Below are positions 1 through 9,056 of a DNA stretch of 64,000 bases, piece after piece (the first letter of the stretch is position 1; the number at the start of each line of letters is the position of its first letter). Source of the DNA: Bacillota bacterium (lineage in GTDB: Bacteria; Bacillota; Clostridia; Acetivibrionales; DSM-1351); contig JAEVZU010000067.1 of assembly GCA_023392075.1 (NCBI GenBank), positions 34,541-98,540 of the forward strand. Direction: 5' to 3'. A program made the translations under genes and the position numbers. Under the pieces are notes generated by a model, which searched no databases, had not been told where the DNA came from, and was given only the letters and a program-made list of their open reading frames with translations.

Positions 1-1663
1 AGCAGGAAAAATAACTATAGAGAATGCAAGCGAAGTTTTGCTGCTGCTGAGTACGGCCAATGGGTACAGGGGTTATGACAGCCCTATGGAAGTGAAAGAC
101 GAAGTTATAGAGTCCTGCTGCAGAAAGCATATAACGGATGCCGGGAAAAAAGGCTACCTCTCTCTTAAGGAAGAGCATATTGCCGACCATCACGGTTTAT
201 ACGGGCGTGTTGGTTTACAGCTGGGGGATGGGGAAAGAGACCTGTTCCCCACCGACGAGAGAATCCGGCGTTTTAAACAGGGAGAGAGGGACAACGGCTT
301 GTTCAGTCTGCTCTTCAATTATGGCAGGTATCTTCTGATAGCAAGTTCACGGGAAGGCTCCCAGCCCGCCAATCTCCAGGGAATCTGGAATGAGGATATG
401 AGGCCGGCCTGGAGCAGCAACTGGACAACAAATATCAATGTGGAAATGAATTACTGGCCGGCAGGTGTGTGTAATCTGAGCGACTGTGAAGCGCCGCTCA
501 TTGATATGGTCAGGGAACTGAAGGACAGTGGAGTAAAAACGGCCAGGCTGACTAATCACTGCAGCGGTTTTGCGGTGAATCACAATGTGGATATCTGGAG
601 GCAGACAGCTCCTGTTTCCGGTCTGGCGAAATATGCCTACTGGCCTATGGCGGGAGTATGGTTGTGTTCTAATTTGTACGAACATTATTGTTTTACACAG
701 GACAGAGAGTACCTCATTAAAACATGCTATCCGGTAATGAAAAGTGCTGCACGGTTTTGTCTGGACTGGCTGGTTGAAGGTGAGGACAGAAAGCTGCATA
801 CCTGTCCGTCCACTTCCCCGGAAAACAGCTTTTTTGATTCCGAGGGCCGCCCATGCAGCGTCAGCTATTCCTCTACCATGGATATGGCGTTGATCAGGGC
901 GCTGTTCGGCAATATTATAGAAGCAAATGAGTGTTTTCACATGGATGACGGTTTTGCAGAAGTTTTGGCACAGAAGCTGCCGCTGCTGCCCGGATTCAAA
1001 ATCGGCAGGTATGGTCAGCTTCAGGAGTGGGTCGAGGATTTCAGGGAAGTGGATGCCGGGCACAGGCATTTTGCGCCGGTTGTTGCCTTCCATCCCTTTT
1101 CTCTGATCAACCAGAATGCTACACCCGGGCTGGTACAGGCAGTGCACAGGCTGATAGACAGGCGGCTGGAAAACAGCAGCGGCCACATTGGCTGGAATTG
1201 TGCATGGCTTATCGGAATTTTTGCAAGGCTGAGGGAGAGCGGGAAGGCATACGACTATTGCAGGCAGTTCATTACTCACGCCATGTATGACAATCTCTTC
1301 GGGCTTCATCCCCCGCTGGGAGAAACTGAAGGTGAACTGGAGGTCTTCCAGATTGACGGCAATCTGGGAGCGGCCGCCGGCATTGCGGAAATTCTGCTGC
1401 AAAGCCATCTCGATGAGATTCTGCTTCTTCCTGCTCTGCCGGAAGAATGGGAGAATGGTTCGGTTGCCGGACTGAAGGCAAGGGGCGGCTTTGAAGTAAA
1501 TATGGACTGGAACTCCGGAAAGCTGGTACTGGCAAAGCTTAAACCTGTAAAAACCGGCAGGGTAACGGTAAAGTACGGGGAGGCTTCCGTTGAATTTAGT
1601 GCAGAAGCCGGAATATGGCATGAGATAACACCGCATGGTGGTGAATTAATATTCCGGATTTAG
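1..1663 (+). CDS. GH95 alpha-L-fucosidase/galactosidase, 3' part
   Basis: This is the C-terminal part of a glycoside hydrolase family 95 enzyme, which removes terminal alpha-L-fucose (or alpha-L-galactose) from oligosaccharides such as xyloglucan side chains. The reading frame is open to the left edge, with codons starting at base 2, so the true start lies outside the window; a TTG at 38 is not a start. Family landmarks are visible. The WTTNINVEMNYWPAG stretch (about 421-462) holds the paired Asn residues of the active site, TSPENSF (about 815-835) the catalytic Glu, and QIDGNLG (about 1350-1370) the Asp near the C-terminus. The last 100 residues form the usual beta-sandwich tail. Whether a signal peptide exists cannot be seen. 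The gene is visibly richer in GC than the genes that follow. The neighbouring GH43 and importer genes suggest a role in hemicellulose side-chain removal. Fucose versus galactose preference cannot be told from sequence. Confidence 0.88.
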   Translation, partial: AGKITIENASEVLLLLSTANGYRGYDSPMEVKDEVIESCCRKHITDAGKKGYLSLKEEHIADHHGLYGRVGLQLGDGERDLFPTDERIRRFKQGERDNGLFSLLFNYGRYLLIASSREGSQPANLQGIWNEDMRPAWSSNWTTNINVEMNYWPAGVCNLSDCEAPLIDMVRELKDSGVKTARLTNHCSGFAVNHNVDIWRQTAPVSGLAKYAYWPMAGVWLCSNLYEHYCFTQDREYLIKTCYPVMKSAARFCLDWLVEGEDRKLHTCPSTSPENSFFDSEGRPCSVSYSSTMDMALIRALFGNIIEANECFHMDDGFAEVLAQKLPLLPGFKIGRYGQLQEWVEDFREVDAGHRHFAPVVAFHPFSLINQNATPGLVQAVHRLIDRRLENSSGHIGWNCAWLIGIFARLRESGKAYDYCRQFITHAMYDNLFGLHPPLGETEGELEVFQIDGNLGAAAGIAEILLQSHLDEILLLPALPEEWENGSVAGLKARGGFEVNMDWNSGKLVLAKLKPVKTGRVTVKYGEASVEFSAEAGIWHEITPHGGELIFRI

Positions 1664-1691
1664 GATAACCAAATCTCCAGCTTTTTTCCAG

Positions 1692-1717
1692 GCTCCGTGC
1701 AGACAGTACGGAGCTTT
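1692..1717 (+). terminator. Weak hairpin after GH95
   Basis: GCTCCGT (1692-1698) and ACGGAGC (1708-1714) form a 7-bp stem with a 9-nt loop, followed by only three T residues. It lies between the convergent ends of the GH95 gene and the minus-strand GH43 gene, where a terminator is expected. The short T-run makes the call weak. Confidence 0.4.
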
Positions 1718-1820
1718 CAGCATATAGTTTGGCCCGGCACCTGTACAGACAACCGTTCGGCAATATGGCAAAGACTATATGTTCGACGCAGGAATGATAA
1801 TATTCCTCCAGTTGTATATG

Positions 1821-3449
1821 TTAAATATTCCCAGTGCCATTTGGATTCCATTCTTCATATTCAAACCAGTCAAATTCCGCATAATTTCCCGTATCAGAGC
1901 CATTTCCGCTGGCAAACATTCCTATATAGGCTCCAATGAATCCGCCGGATACTTCAGAACCAAGAAAGCTCCCATCTACCTTTTCCGCTATAATATATTC
2001 TTTTCCGGAATTATCGAGGGCATAAAAGCTGTTATACTGATTTTCTGCCTTCAAAAGGAAAATTACTACTTCAGAATCCCATTCTAACTGATTGCAGATT
2101 TCCTGATGGTATTCTGCCTCGTCGGTATAGTTATGGCAAAGATATGTATCAAGCTGGACATATCCTTTTATTACACGAAGCATTCTTTTACCATTTTGCA
2201 TTACCATCTCAACCCTGATAGAATGATACAGATTCTGCAATATAATCAAACCTGCACTTTCTTTTTGGGAAACAGGTTTAAATAACATAAATGCTTTTAC
2301 CGTATAACTCATATGCTGCTGGCGTCTTCCAACAAAGCTGAGGGCTTCCACTGATGCAAAAGTCCTCCGGACATTGGTTCCGTCTTCAGGGCATATTGCT
2401 TTATCAATAGTCCGCAATTTCAGCTTACTATCCTCAAGTTTATAAACATTGTTAATAGGAGTGCCTAAGAAGTTCCATTGGTAAGCCAGGACATCCTTAT
2501 CAAAATCATCTCTTGCAGGAACCGGAGTTACTGGCATATGAGGTAACTCCGGTGCAGGGTAGGTCCATTCCAACCTTCCGGTACATGGACTTACAACAGG
2601 CCATTCATTTTCCCAGATTACAGGTGCAATAAAGCTTTCTCTTCCCATATTTTTGTGATAGCCGCCGTAAATACGGGAGCCAAGCATTACCATATACCAG
2701 TTTCCGTCTTTCAATTCCACGAGGTCTGCATGTCCGACATTGCAAATAGGATAATACATCCCAAGCTGTCTGTGGGTAAGTATCGGATTGCCCGGACATC
2801 CTTCATACAACCCAAAAATATTCTTACTCCTTGCTATGGTAACCGCATGGTAGAATTCCGTTCCACCCTCCGCAATCATCAAATAGTACCAGCCATTTTT
2901 TTTATATAGATGAGGGGCTTCAGGCGAAGCACAGTTTTCAAGCGCGCCACCCCAGATATGCTTCTTTTCTCCCACAAGTTTAAATTCCTTTAAATCAATT
3001 TCACTTATCCAGATCATCGCCTTTTCCAAGCTGTAGCGGGATGTACCTGTATAATAAGCCTTTCCGTCATCACCCCAGAATAGTGAAGGATCTATTCCCT
3101 CTGCGTTTTCCACCCAATGGGGATCTGACCAGGGTCCTGCAGGATTTTGTGCAGTTACGATAAAGTTGCCGCCATGGCTGACATTTGTTGTAATCATATA
3201 AAATGTTCCATTATGGTAGCGCACGGTAGGTGCATATATACCTCCTGAAATACATCCGGGATTCAGGGATAATTGTGATATCCTGTCCAGAACGTGCCCT
3301 ATTTGTTCCCAATGCACCAAATCCGTACTGTGAAAAATAGGTACACCCGGAAAAAAAGAAAATGTAGATGTTACCAAATAAAAATCATCTTCAACGCGGC
3401 AAATTGACGGATCAGGATAAAATCCCGTCAAAATTGGGTTTTTAATCAT
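1821..3449 (-). CDS. GH43 beta-xylosidase/alpha-arabinofuranosidase-like enzyme
   Basis: A 542-residue family 43 glycoside hydrolase with no signal peptide, so it probably acts in the cytoplasm on imported xylo- or arabino-oligosaccharides. The N-terminal five-bladed propeller starts with GFYPDPSICR (base Asp at about residue 14). GIDPSLFWGDD supplies the pKa-modulating Asp and SPEAPHLYKK the acid Glu. The C-terminal 200 residues form the beta-sandwich found in the xylosidase-type members. I place the start at 3449 (MIKNPIL) because AAGGAGA lies six bases upstream; the frame could extend seven codons further, but that would swallow the ribosome site. It is transcribed away from the AraC regulator at 3609. 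Another GH43 of the same length lies at 23754 with a different catalytic-site surround, so the two probably differ in specificity. Which pentose is removed cannot be decided here. Confidence 0.9.
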   Translation of the reverse strand: MIKNPILTGFYPDPSICRVEDDFYLVTSTFSFFPGVPIFHSTDLVHWEQIGHVLDRISQLSLNPGCISGGIYAPTVRYHNGTFYMITTNVSHGGNFIVTAQNPAGPWSDPHWVENAEGIDPSLFWGDDGKAYYTGTSRYSLEKAMIWISEIDLKEFKLVGEKKHIWGGALENCASPEAPHLYKKNGWYYLMIAEGGTEFYHAVTIARSKNIFGLYEGCPGNPILTHRQLGMYYPICNVGHADLVELKDGNWYMVMLGSRIYGGYHKNMGRESFIAPVIWENEWPVVSPCTGRLEWTYPAPELPHMPVTPVPARDDFDKDVLAYQWNFLGTPINNVYKLEDSKLKLRTIDKAICPEDGTNVRRTFASVEALSFVGRRQQHMSYTVKAFMLFKPVSQKESAGLIILQNLYHSIRVEMVMQNGKRMLRVIKGYVQLDTYLCHNYTDEAEYHQEICNQLEWDSEVVIFLLKAENQYNSFYALDNSGKEYIIAEKVDGSFLGSEVSGGFIGAYIGMFASGNGSDTGNYAEFDWFEYEEWNPNGTGNI

Positions 3450-3522
3450 AAAGAGTCTCCTTGTTAGCATAATTATTTCATAAACACAGATACTTTTAAC
3501 ACTTTAATAATACGAGCAAAAT

Positions 3523-3550
3523 GTTATAAAGACCTTGACTTTTTTGTCAA
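3523..3550 (-). promoter_or_regulatory. Candidate promoter of the GH43 gene with overlapping inverted repeat
   Basis: On the minus strand, TTGACA (3550-3545) and TATAAC (3528-3523) are separated by 16 bp, a good sigma-A pattern in front of the GH43 gene. The -35 element is part of an inverted repeat, TTGAC-N6-GTCAA (3535-3550), which could bind the divergently encoded AraC protein. On the plus strand a TATAAT lies at 3561-3566, but its spacing to TTGACT is 20 bp, so that promoter is less convincing. Confidence 0.55.
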
Positions 3551-3608
3551 ATAATAGCATTATAATGACATGACCTGATTATCTGCACGCAGACAGGAGG
3601 TTATATTT

Positions 3609-4475
3609 ATGATTAGTATGCGGCTGGAATATTTCACCAAGGATACTGACTTTCCTTTTTTTATTCAGCTTGGTGAACATCCGGATGATTTATTTATTCA
3701 CTCTCATTTTGATTTTTCGGAACTTGTGGTCGTATTAAACGGTACGGCAACACATATTGTAAACTCAGACCAATATATTATAAAAAAAGGTGATGTGTTC
3801 GTCTTTAATCAAAATACCTCACATGGCTTTAGTCATACTCACGACCTGAAGATATGCAATATTATGTATAAGCCGAAACACCTATACCAGATTGGTTATG
3901 ATCTGAAGTCATCACCAGGGTATCAGGCTCTTTTTGTAATTGAACCTTTTTACAGAAAAGAGAATACGTTTAAAAGTATGTTGCAGCTTACAATGCCTGG
4001 CTTTGAATATGTCATGAATTTGATAACGGCAATGCTTAAGGAATACGAAGGCAAGCATCAAGGTTACCAGACAATGATATACTCCGATTTTTTAGAGCTT
4101 GTTGTCTATTTGTCAAGGGAATATGCCATATACAGCAAGGAACGGTCGGAAAAGCTCTTTCATATAGCAAGAACAATATCTTATATTGAGGAACACTATC
4201 TGGAAAATATTAAACTTAAAGAACTCGCTGATATGTCTTGCATTTCTATCAGGCAGTTTCTCAGAGTTTTTAAGGAAAATTACAGGATGACACCCATGAA
4301 TTACATTATACGGCTCAGGCTGCAACATGCATGCTCACTGTTGAAGAACAGTACATACAGTATCTCTGAGATTGCATATGAAAGCGGGTTTTCTGACAGC
4401 AACTATTTTACAAGGCAATTTAGAAAAATGTTAGGTATCACTCCTAAGGAATTTAAAAAAACATTGTCGGGTTGA
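3609..4475 (+). CDS. AraC-family regulator with cupin sensor domain
   Basis: A 288-residue transcription regulator. Residues 15-150 form a cupin-type ligand-binding domain (HSHFDFSELVVVLNGTATH, then the second barrel motif ending in NQNTSHGF). Residues 190-285 carry two helix-turn-helix units of the AraC type, the second ending with the family signature SEIAYESGFSDSNYFTRQFRKMLGITPKEFKK. The start at 3609 has GGAGG eight bases upstream. It is divergent from the GH43 gene and only four bases before the histidine kinase gene, so it is likely cotranscribed with the two-component system. It probably senses a sugar and activates the locus. Having both an AraC/cupin activator and a YesN-type response regulator in one locus implies two layers of control. 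The inducing sugar is unknown. Confidence 0.9.
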   Translation: MISMRLEYFTKDTDFPFFIQLGEHPDDLFIHSHFDFSELVVVLNGTATHIVNSDQYIIKKGDVFVFNQNTSHGFSHTHDLKICNIMYKPKHLYQIGYDLKSSPGYQALFVIEPFYRKENTFKSMLQLTMPGFEYVMNLITAMLKEYEGKHQGYQTMIYSDFLELVVYLSREYAIYSKERSEKLFHIARTISYIEEHYLENIKLKELADMSCISIRQFLRVFKENYRMTPMNYIIRLRLQHACSLLKNSTYSISEIAYESGFSDSNYFTRQFRKMLGITPKEFKKTLSG

Positions 4476-4479
4476 GAAG

Positions 4480-6264
4480 ATGAGGAAAGTACATATTTTG
4501 AAATGGCTTAATAATTTGAATATCAGGAAAAAGCTTATGTTTTCCTATATCCTTGTAGTATTACTGCCTGTCCTTCTCATTGGATCTGTATTAACCTTCA
4601 GCATGCAAAAGATGGTTACGGAGAGAGCGCTGTATGAAGCATGCAATAGTGTGGACAGAGTGTATGCAAGACTTAATGAGCCTTTGAAACTGGCAAAGGA
4701 CATGTTTGCACAATTTAATATGGATACCGGTCTTGAAAATCTCGTACTGAAACAATACAGTAATGTTAATGAAGTAGTATATGCCTATTCAAATTATTCC
4801 GGTATAACTAATGCTGTTGGCAGTCATCTCATAGAAATCCAGGATATAAAACTGTACACATATAATCAAACAATGCTTAACAGCGGGCAGTTTATTATAG
4901 TTGATGATGAACTCTACAGAATGGCCTGGTTTGAACATGCAAGATCCTTAAAAGGAGGGTTTTATTGGCAAATGGTCTACAATCCTGTACGGGGTTCCAG
5001 CCTTTTATCGCTGACGGCTCAGCTAAAAGGTCCAATTCAATTAAAGCCTCTGGGCATTATTGTTGTAAGTATAAATCAAAGCTGCATAACATCCATAATA
5101 AAAGATGAACCCAATGATACCATAATTTTAGATGATACCGGAATGGTACTTGCCGCCAAAAACACCCAATTAGTGGGTAAAAAGCTTGACGCTGGGAAAT
5201 ATAAAACTTTTTTAAGCTTGCCTTCCGGTATTCATGATATCAATTATGAAAATAAAACATCAAAGGCAATAGTTAAAGCTTTTTTACCCAGTATATGCAA
5301 CAAAGAATTCAGGATAATTTCACTGGTGCCTGTAAGTGCTATAACGGATAAAGTGAATAATACGTTCAGGCTTGGATTTTTTATGATGATGATAAGCCTG
5401 ATACTGGCAGCAGCCCTATTCTCTTTTTTTTCCAGCATTATCAGTAAACGTGTAAAGAGTATGAGCAGCGATATGCATACCATAGCTCTCGGCAACTTTG
5501 ACCTCTCACCATCAATTGTAGGTGAGGATGAAATTGGCCAGCTATCCAGGGATCTTGGAGTCATGGTAAAGAGTATAAAGGATTTAGTTCATGAAGTATA
5601 CGAGGTGAATCTGCAAAAGAATCAATTGGCTGTACGGCAGAGAGAAATCAAGCTGAAGATGCTTGCAACTCAGATTAATCCTCATTTTCTTTTTAATGCA
5701 CTGGAAGCTATTCGCATGAGAGCATATTGTAATAATGACAATGAAGTTGCAGAGGTAATAATGCTTTTGGGAAAAATAATGAGAAGAAATTTGGAAATAG
5801 AGAATGAGTTGGTGGTGCTTAAGGATGAAATTGACCTGGTAAAGAGTTATTTGGAGATTCAAAAGTTCAGATTTACAAACAGGTTTAACTATAAATTGAA
5901 TTATGATAATGATTTGGAGAATTATAAGTTGCTGCCGCTTATAATACAACCCATTATAGAAAATGCTGTTGTCCACGGGCTAAAATTCGTTGAAGAAGGC
6001 GGTATAATTTCGTTTTCAGCGGAAAAGGGTGACGGGATAATTAAAATTATGGTTGAGGACAATGGCTGTGGAATGGACGAGGAACGCCTCAAGTATGTCA
6101 TTAACAGTCTGAATGAAGTTGAGGAGTCTATTGGCAAGCATATTGGGCTTAGAAATGTATACCAGCGCATAAGACTCTATTATGGTGAAAAATATGGGAT
6201 GACTATCAGCAGCGTATTTGGAAAGGGTACCAGAGTTGAGATTACTTTACCGGGAGATGGGTGA
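4480..6264 (+). CDS. YesM-type sensor histidine kinase
   Basis: A 594-residue membrane sensor kinase of the LytS/YesM class, which usually reports on extracellular sugar. Transmembrane segments lie at about 19-40 and 296-318, enclosing an extracellular sensor domain of about 255 residues. A HAMP linker follows to about 370, then the His_kinase domain with phospho-acceptor His402 in QINPHFLFNALEAI. The ATPase domain has the N-box IIENAVVHGL (about 488) and the G-box GCGMDEERL / GKHIGLRNV. It sits between the AraC gene (4-bp gap) and its response regulator (4-bp gap), an obvious operon. It is paralogous to the kinase at 21908 but the sensor domains look unrelated in detail, so the two may see different ligands. 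A binding protein delivering the signal is possible, as in known three-component systems, but not shown here. Confidence 0.93.
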   Translation: MRKVHILKWLNNLNIRKKLMFSYILVVLLPVLLIGSVLTFSMQKMVTERALYEACNSVDRVYARLNEPLKLAKDMFAQFNMDTGLENLVLKQYSNVNEVVYAYSNYSGITNAVGSHLIEIQDIKLYTYNQTMLNSGQFIIVDDELYRMAWFEHARSLKGGFYWQMVYNPVRGSSLLSLTAQLKGPIQLKPLGIIVVSINQSCITSIIKDEPNDTIILDDTGMVLAAKNTQLVGKKLDAGKYKTFLSLPSGIHDINYENKTSKAIVKAFLPSICNKEFRIISLVPVSAITDKVNNTFRLGFFMMMISLILAAALFSFFSSIISKRVKSMSSDMHTIALGNFDLSPSIVGEDEIGQLSRDLGVMVKSIKDLVHEVYEVNLQKNQLAVRQREIKLKMLATQINPHFLFNALEAIRMRAYCNNDNEVAEVIMLLGKIMRRNLEIENELVVLKDEIDLVKSYLEIQKFRFTNRFNYKLNYDNDLENYKLLPLIIQPIIENAVVHGLKFVEEGGIISFSAEKGDGIIKIMVEDNGCGMDEERLKYVINSLNEVEESIGKHIGLRNVYQRIRLYYGEKYGMTISSVFGKGTRVEITLPGDG

Positions 6265-6268
6265 ATTT

Positions 6269-7846
6269 ATGCTTAACGTTTTAATTATTGATGATGAGGA
6301 TTACATAAGAGAGGGATTAATAAGAATCATAGATTGGAACAAATATGGATTTTCCATTTGCGGAGAAGCCGGTAATGGCCTTAGGGGATTGTCTCAAATA
6401 CGGGAATTGAACCCTGATCTTGTTATTGTGGATATAAAAATGCCTAAGATGGATGGATTAGAGATGCTCAAGGAATTGCGTAAAGATGATGTTTCATGCG
6501 AATTCATAGTCTTATCTGCTCATTCGGATTTCAAATATGCGCAGGAAGCTATAGAACTTGAGATTGATTCGTATATATTAAAACCCGTCGAACCATCTGT
6601 ACTTATTGAGAAGATTTCCAAGGTACATGACAAGATAATAAATAAAAGGCAGGCCAAGCAGAATATAGATGTAAGTATAAATTTTTCAAGGGATAGAATA
6701 CTTCAGGATATTATACTTGGCCAGATAGATAATAAAATATTGGATAAGTACTGCTCAATTTATGGATTTGATTTTCCATGGTGTGGTTATCGGGTTGCTC
6801 TTATAGAAGTAGAAGGCAGGCATACTGAAACAGTAACCATGAAAACGATTATCAAGAGGCAAATTGAAATCATTATTTCAGAGAGCGAGCTCGGGTATGT
6901 ATTTGATATTGAAAGATATATAGGAATCCTCCTTAACGATGTGAAACTGACAAGTGATTTAAGGACCCTGTATGAACTGCCTGTAAAAATCAATAGTCTG
7001 TACAAAACTGATTTTACAGTTTTATTGGGGAGTGTTGCTAAAAAACTTACAGATATTTCGTCTTCTTATGAGAATGCTTGTAGATTATCAAACCGCAAAT
7101 TTATCCTGGGTTATAAACGGGTTATCAGTGATGTTACTGAAGATATAAATGGTGCGTATAAATATGGAATCACTTCTCCAAGGTTTGATTTGGAATATAT
7201 GGTTGAAAGTCTGTGTAATGCCATAGACGCTGAAAACCTGGGGCAGATAAATAATATTCTGGAGAGCCTGTTTCAGGAATTCCTGCATGGAAAGTACAAT
7301 GAGGATATCATAAAAATTAATTATTCAAATATTTATTCTGCGATTTTAAACAAGCTTGTTTCAGTTAACCCGGGTATGAAGAATAAGCTTGGCATAAGTC
7401 AGGAAATTCTTACTGAAATATGTAACAGGGCCAGTTTGCAAGAGTTACACGGTTATATGAAATATGTCTTTACAGTAATTTCGCAGGAACTAAAGGAGGA
7501 ACGGCCCGATGATACAATCACAAAAATTCTTGAATATATAGGGCGGAATTATAATCAGGATCTGAAACTTGAGACAATTGCCTCTTTATTCAATTACAAC
7601 AGGGATTATCTAGGGAAGAGGATAAAAGATAAAACCGGAAAGCATTTTAATGCATACCTTGATTCTATTCGGTTTGAGATAGCAAAAAATCTCCTTGCAA
7701 AGGGGGATAAAGTATACCGGGTTGCAGAAAAAACGGGATTTAAGGATATTAATTATTTTTATAAAAAATTTAAGAGTTATGCGGGGGTTGCTCCAAGCGA
7801 CTATAAATTCAAGGTACTTGATGATAGTGGGAAAGCCCTTATGTAA
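6269..7846 (+). CDS. YesN-type response regulator (REC-AraC)
   Basis: A 525-residue response regulator. The receiver domain holds the acidic pair Asp8/Asp9 and the phospho-acceptor Asp55 in LVIVDIKMPKMDG; Lys in ILKPVE closes the active site. A long helical middle part (about 120-420) of the YesN type follows, then a C-terminal AraC helix-turn-helix pair (about 425-520) ending in VAEKTGFKDINYFYKKFKSYAGVAPSDYK. I use the ATG at 6269, preceded by GGGAGATGGG, rather than an in-frame upstream ATG within the kinase gene. It pairs with the kinase directly upstream and presumably switches on the importer and GH5 genes downstream. A strong terminator follows, so the importer is a separate transcript. 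Confidence 0.93.
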   Translation: MLNVLIIDDEDYIREGLIRIIDWNKYGFSICGEAGNGLRGLSQIRELNPDLVIVDIKMPKMDGLEMLKELRKDDVSCEFIVLSAHSDFKYAQEAIELEIDSYILKPVEPSVLIEKISKVHDKIINKRQAKQNIDVSINFSRDRILQDIILGQIDNKILDKYCSIYGFDFPWCGYRVALIEVEGRHTETVTMKTIIKRQIEIIISESELGYVFDIERYIGILLNDVKLTSDLRTLYELPVKINSLYKTDFTVLLGSVAKKLTDISSSYENACRLSNRKFILGYKRVISDVTEDINGAYKYGITSPRFDLEYMVESLCNAIDAENLGQINNILESLFQEFLHGKYNEDIIKINYSNIYSAILNKLVSVNPGMKNKLGISQEILTEICNRASLQELHGYMKYVFTVISQELKEERPDDTITKILEYIGRNYNQDLKLETIASLFNYNRDYLGKRIKDKTGKHFNAYLDSIRFEIAKNLLAKGDKVYRVAEKTGFKDINYFYKKFKSYAGVAPSDYKFKVLDDSGKALM

Positions 7847-7865
7847 TACAGTTTGTAATATATTG

Positions 7866-7911
7866 GTGTAAATGTTAATCCGGGTTGGTTAACATTTACA
7901 CTTATTTTATT
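7866..7911 (+). terminator. Rho-independent terminator after the response regulator
   Basis: A perfect 13-bp stem, GTGTAAATGTTAA (7866-7878) with TTAACATTTACAC (7889-7901), has a 10-nt loop and is followed by a T-rich tail, TTATTTTATT. It ends the AraC-kinase-regulator transcript. Confidence 0.85.
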
Positions 7912-8091
7912 ATGAGGAGTTTATTTTTTAGTATAGTCAACAGGATTTGTCTAAGCTGATAAAAAGAATTAAAAAAAAGTAATATCGGATTTTTACTGTA
8001 TAAAGTCCATGGATTTTTCTAGTATTTTTTGGTAAAGACACATGCTATTATTCTCATGTACTCACTTTCAAGCTGTTATGGGGGGAATTAT

Positions 8092-9039
8092 ATGATGCAG
8101 GTAACTGATCCTGGTACGGAGAAAGTTTGGAACAGTAAATGGGGAAAAGTGCTTTTTAAGCAAAGATATCTGATGTTAATGTCATTTCCGTTTGTCATAT
8201 GGCTGATTATTTTCAGATATATACCATTATGGGGTTGGACAATGGCTTTTCAGGAATACAAACCCGGAATACCTTTTATGAGCCAGAATTGGGTTGGATT
8301 TAAATATTTTATAATGATGTTTAAAGACCCGGATTTTTATCTGGTTATGCGTAATACACTGGCAATGAGCTTTATGGGGCTGATCGCAGGATTTACTCTG
8401 CCTGTTTTACTGGCAATACTGCTGAATGAAATCCTGAACAATACATTCAGAAGGACAATACAAACAATATCATATTTGCCCCATTTTGTTTCATGGGTTG
8501 TTGTTGCCGGTCTTTTTAAGGAAATAGTGTCCTTGGATGGTGTGTTAAACCAAGTGTTGGCCGGTCTTGGAATTTTACACGAGCCTGTACAGTATTTAGC
8601 CAGGCCCGAACTTTTCTGGATTATTGTGACAATCGCTGATATATGGAAGGAATTGGGCTGGAATTCCATTATCTTTTTTGCGGCTATAGCAGGAATTTCA
8701 CAGGAACTGTATGAAGCGGCTACAGTTGATGGTGCCGGGCGTTTTAAAAAGATGCTTTATGTTACCTTGCCTGGCATCATGCCTACTCTTGTTGTTATAT
8801 TGATCATGAGTATAGGGAATATCATCAATATTGGTTTTGAAAGGCAGTATCTTTTAGGAAATGATTTGGTGCGGGACTTTTCTGATGTTCTGGATCTTTA
8901 TATTCTGAAAGCGGGTGTGAATTCAGGAAGGTTTGCATTTGGTACTGCAATTGGCATATTCAAGTCTGTGATAAGTGTCGCTCTTGTTTTTGGAGCAAAC
9001 AGGCTGAGTAGAAAAACACTGGGTTATAAGATTATTTAA
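8092..9039 (+). CDS. ABC sugar importer permease, LplB type
   Basis: A 315-residue inner-membrane permease of the LplB/CUT1 class with six predicted membrane segments. The EAA loop that docks the ATPase is clear: EAATVDGAGRFKKMLYVTLPG, about residue 208. The ATG at 8092 is used because GGGGGAA precedes it; in-frame upstream ATG codons lack a ribosome site. It is the first gene of a three-gene importer set with the permease at 9057 and the binding lipoprotein at 10016. No ATPase gene is present, so a shared MsmX-type ATPase encoded elsewhere is expected. Substrate is probably a hemicellulose-derived oligosaccharide, given the flanking GH43, GH95 and GH5 genes. Confidence 0.9.
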   Translation: MMQVTDPGTEKVWNSKWGKVLFKQRYLMLMSFPFVIWLIIFRYIPLWGWTMAFQEYKPGIPFMSQNWVGFKYFIMMFKDPDFYLVMRNTLAMSFMGLIAGFTLPVLLAILLNEILNNTFRRTIQTISYLPHFVSWVVVAGLFKEIVSLDGVLNQVLAGLGILHEPVQYLARPELFWIIVTIADIWKELGWNSIIFFAAIAGISQELYEAATVDGAGRFKKMLYVTLPGIMPTLVVILIMSIGNIINIGFERQYLLGNDLVRDFSDVLDLYILKAGVNSGRFAFGTAIGIFKSVISVALVFGANRLSRKTLGYKII

Positions 9040-9056
9040 ATGGGGTGAAAACTGTG

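Noticed and set aside
347..1636. Long minus-strand frame opposite the GH95 gene
   Set aside because: It is a mirror of the GC-rich GH95 coding frame with no recognisable domain.
1697..2087. Plus-strand open frames between GH95 and GH43
   Set aside because: They overlap the end of the GH43 gene on the other strand and show no family features or ribosome sites.
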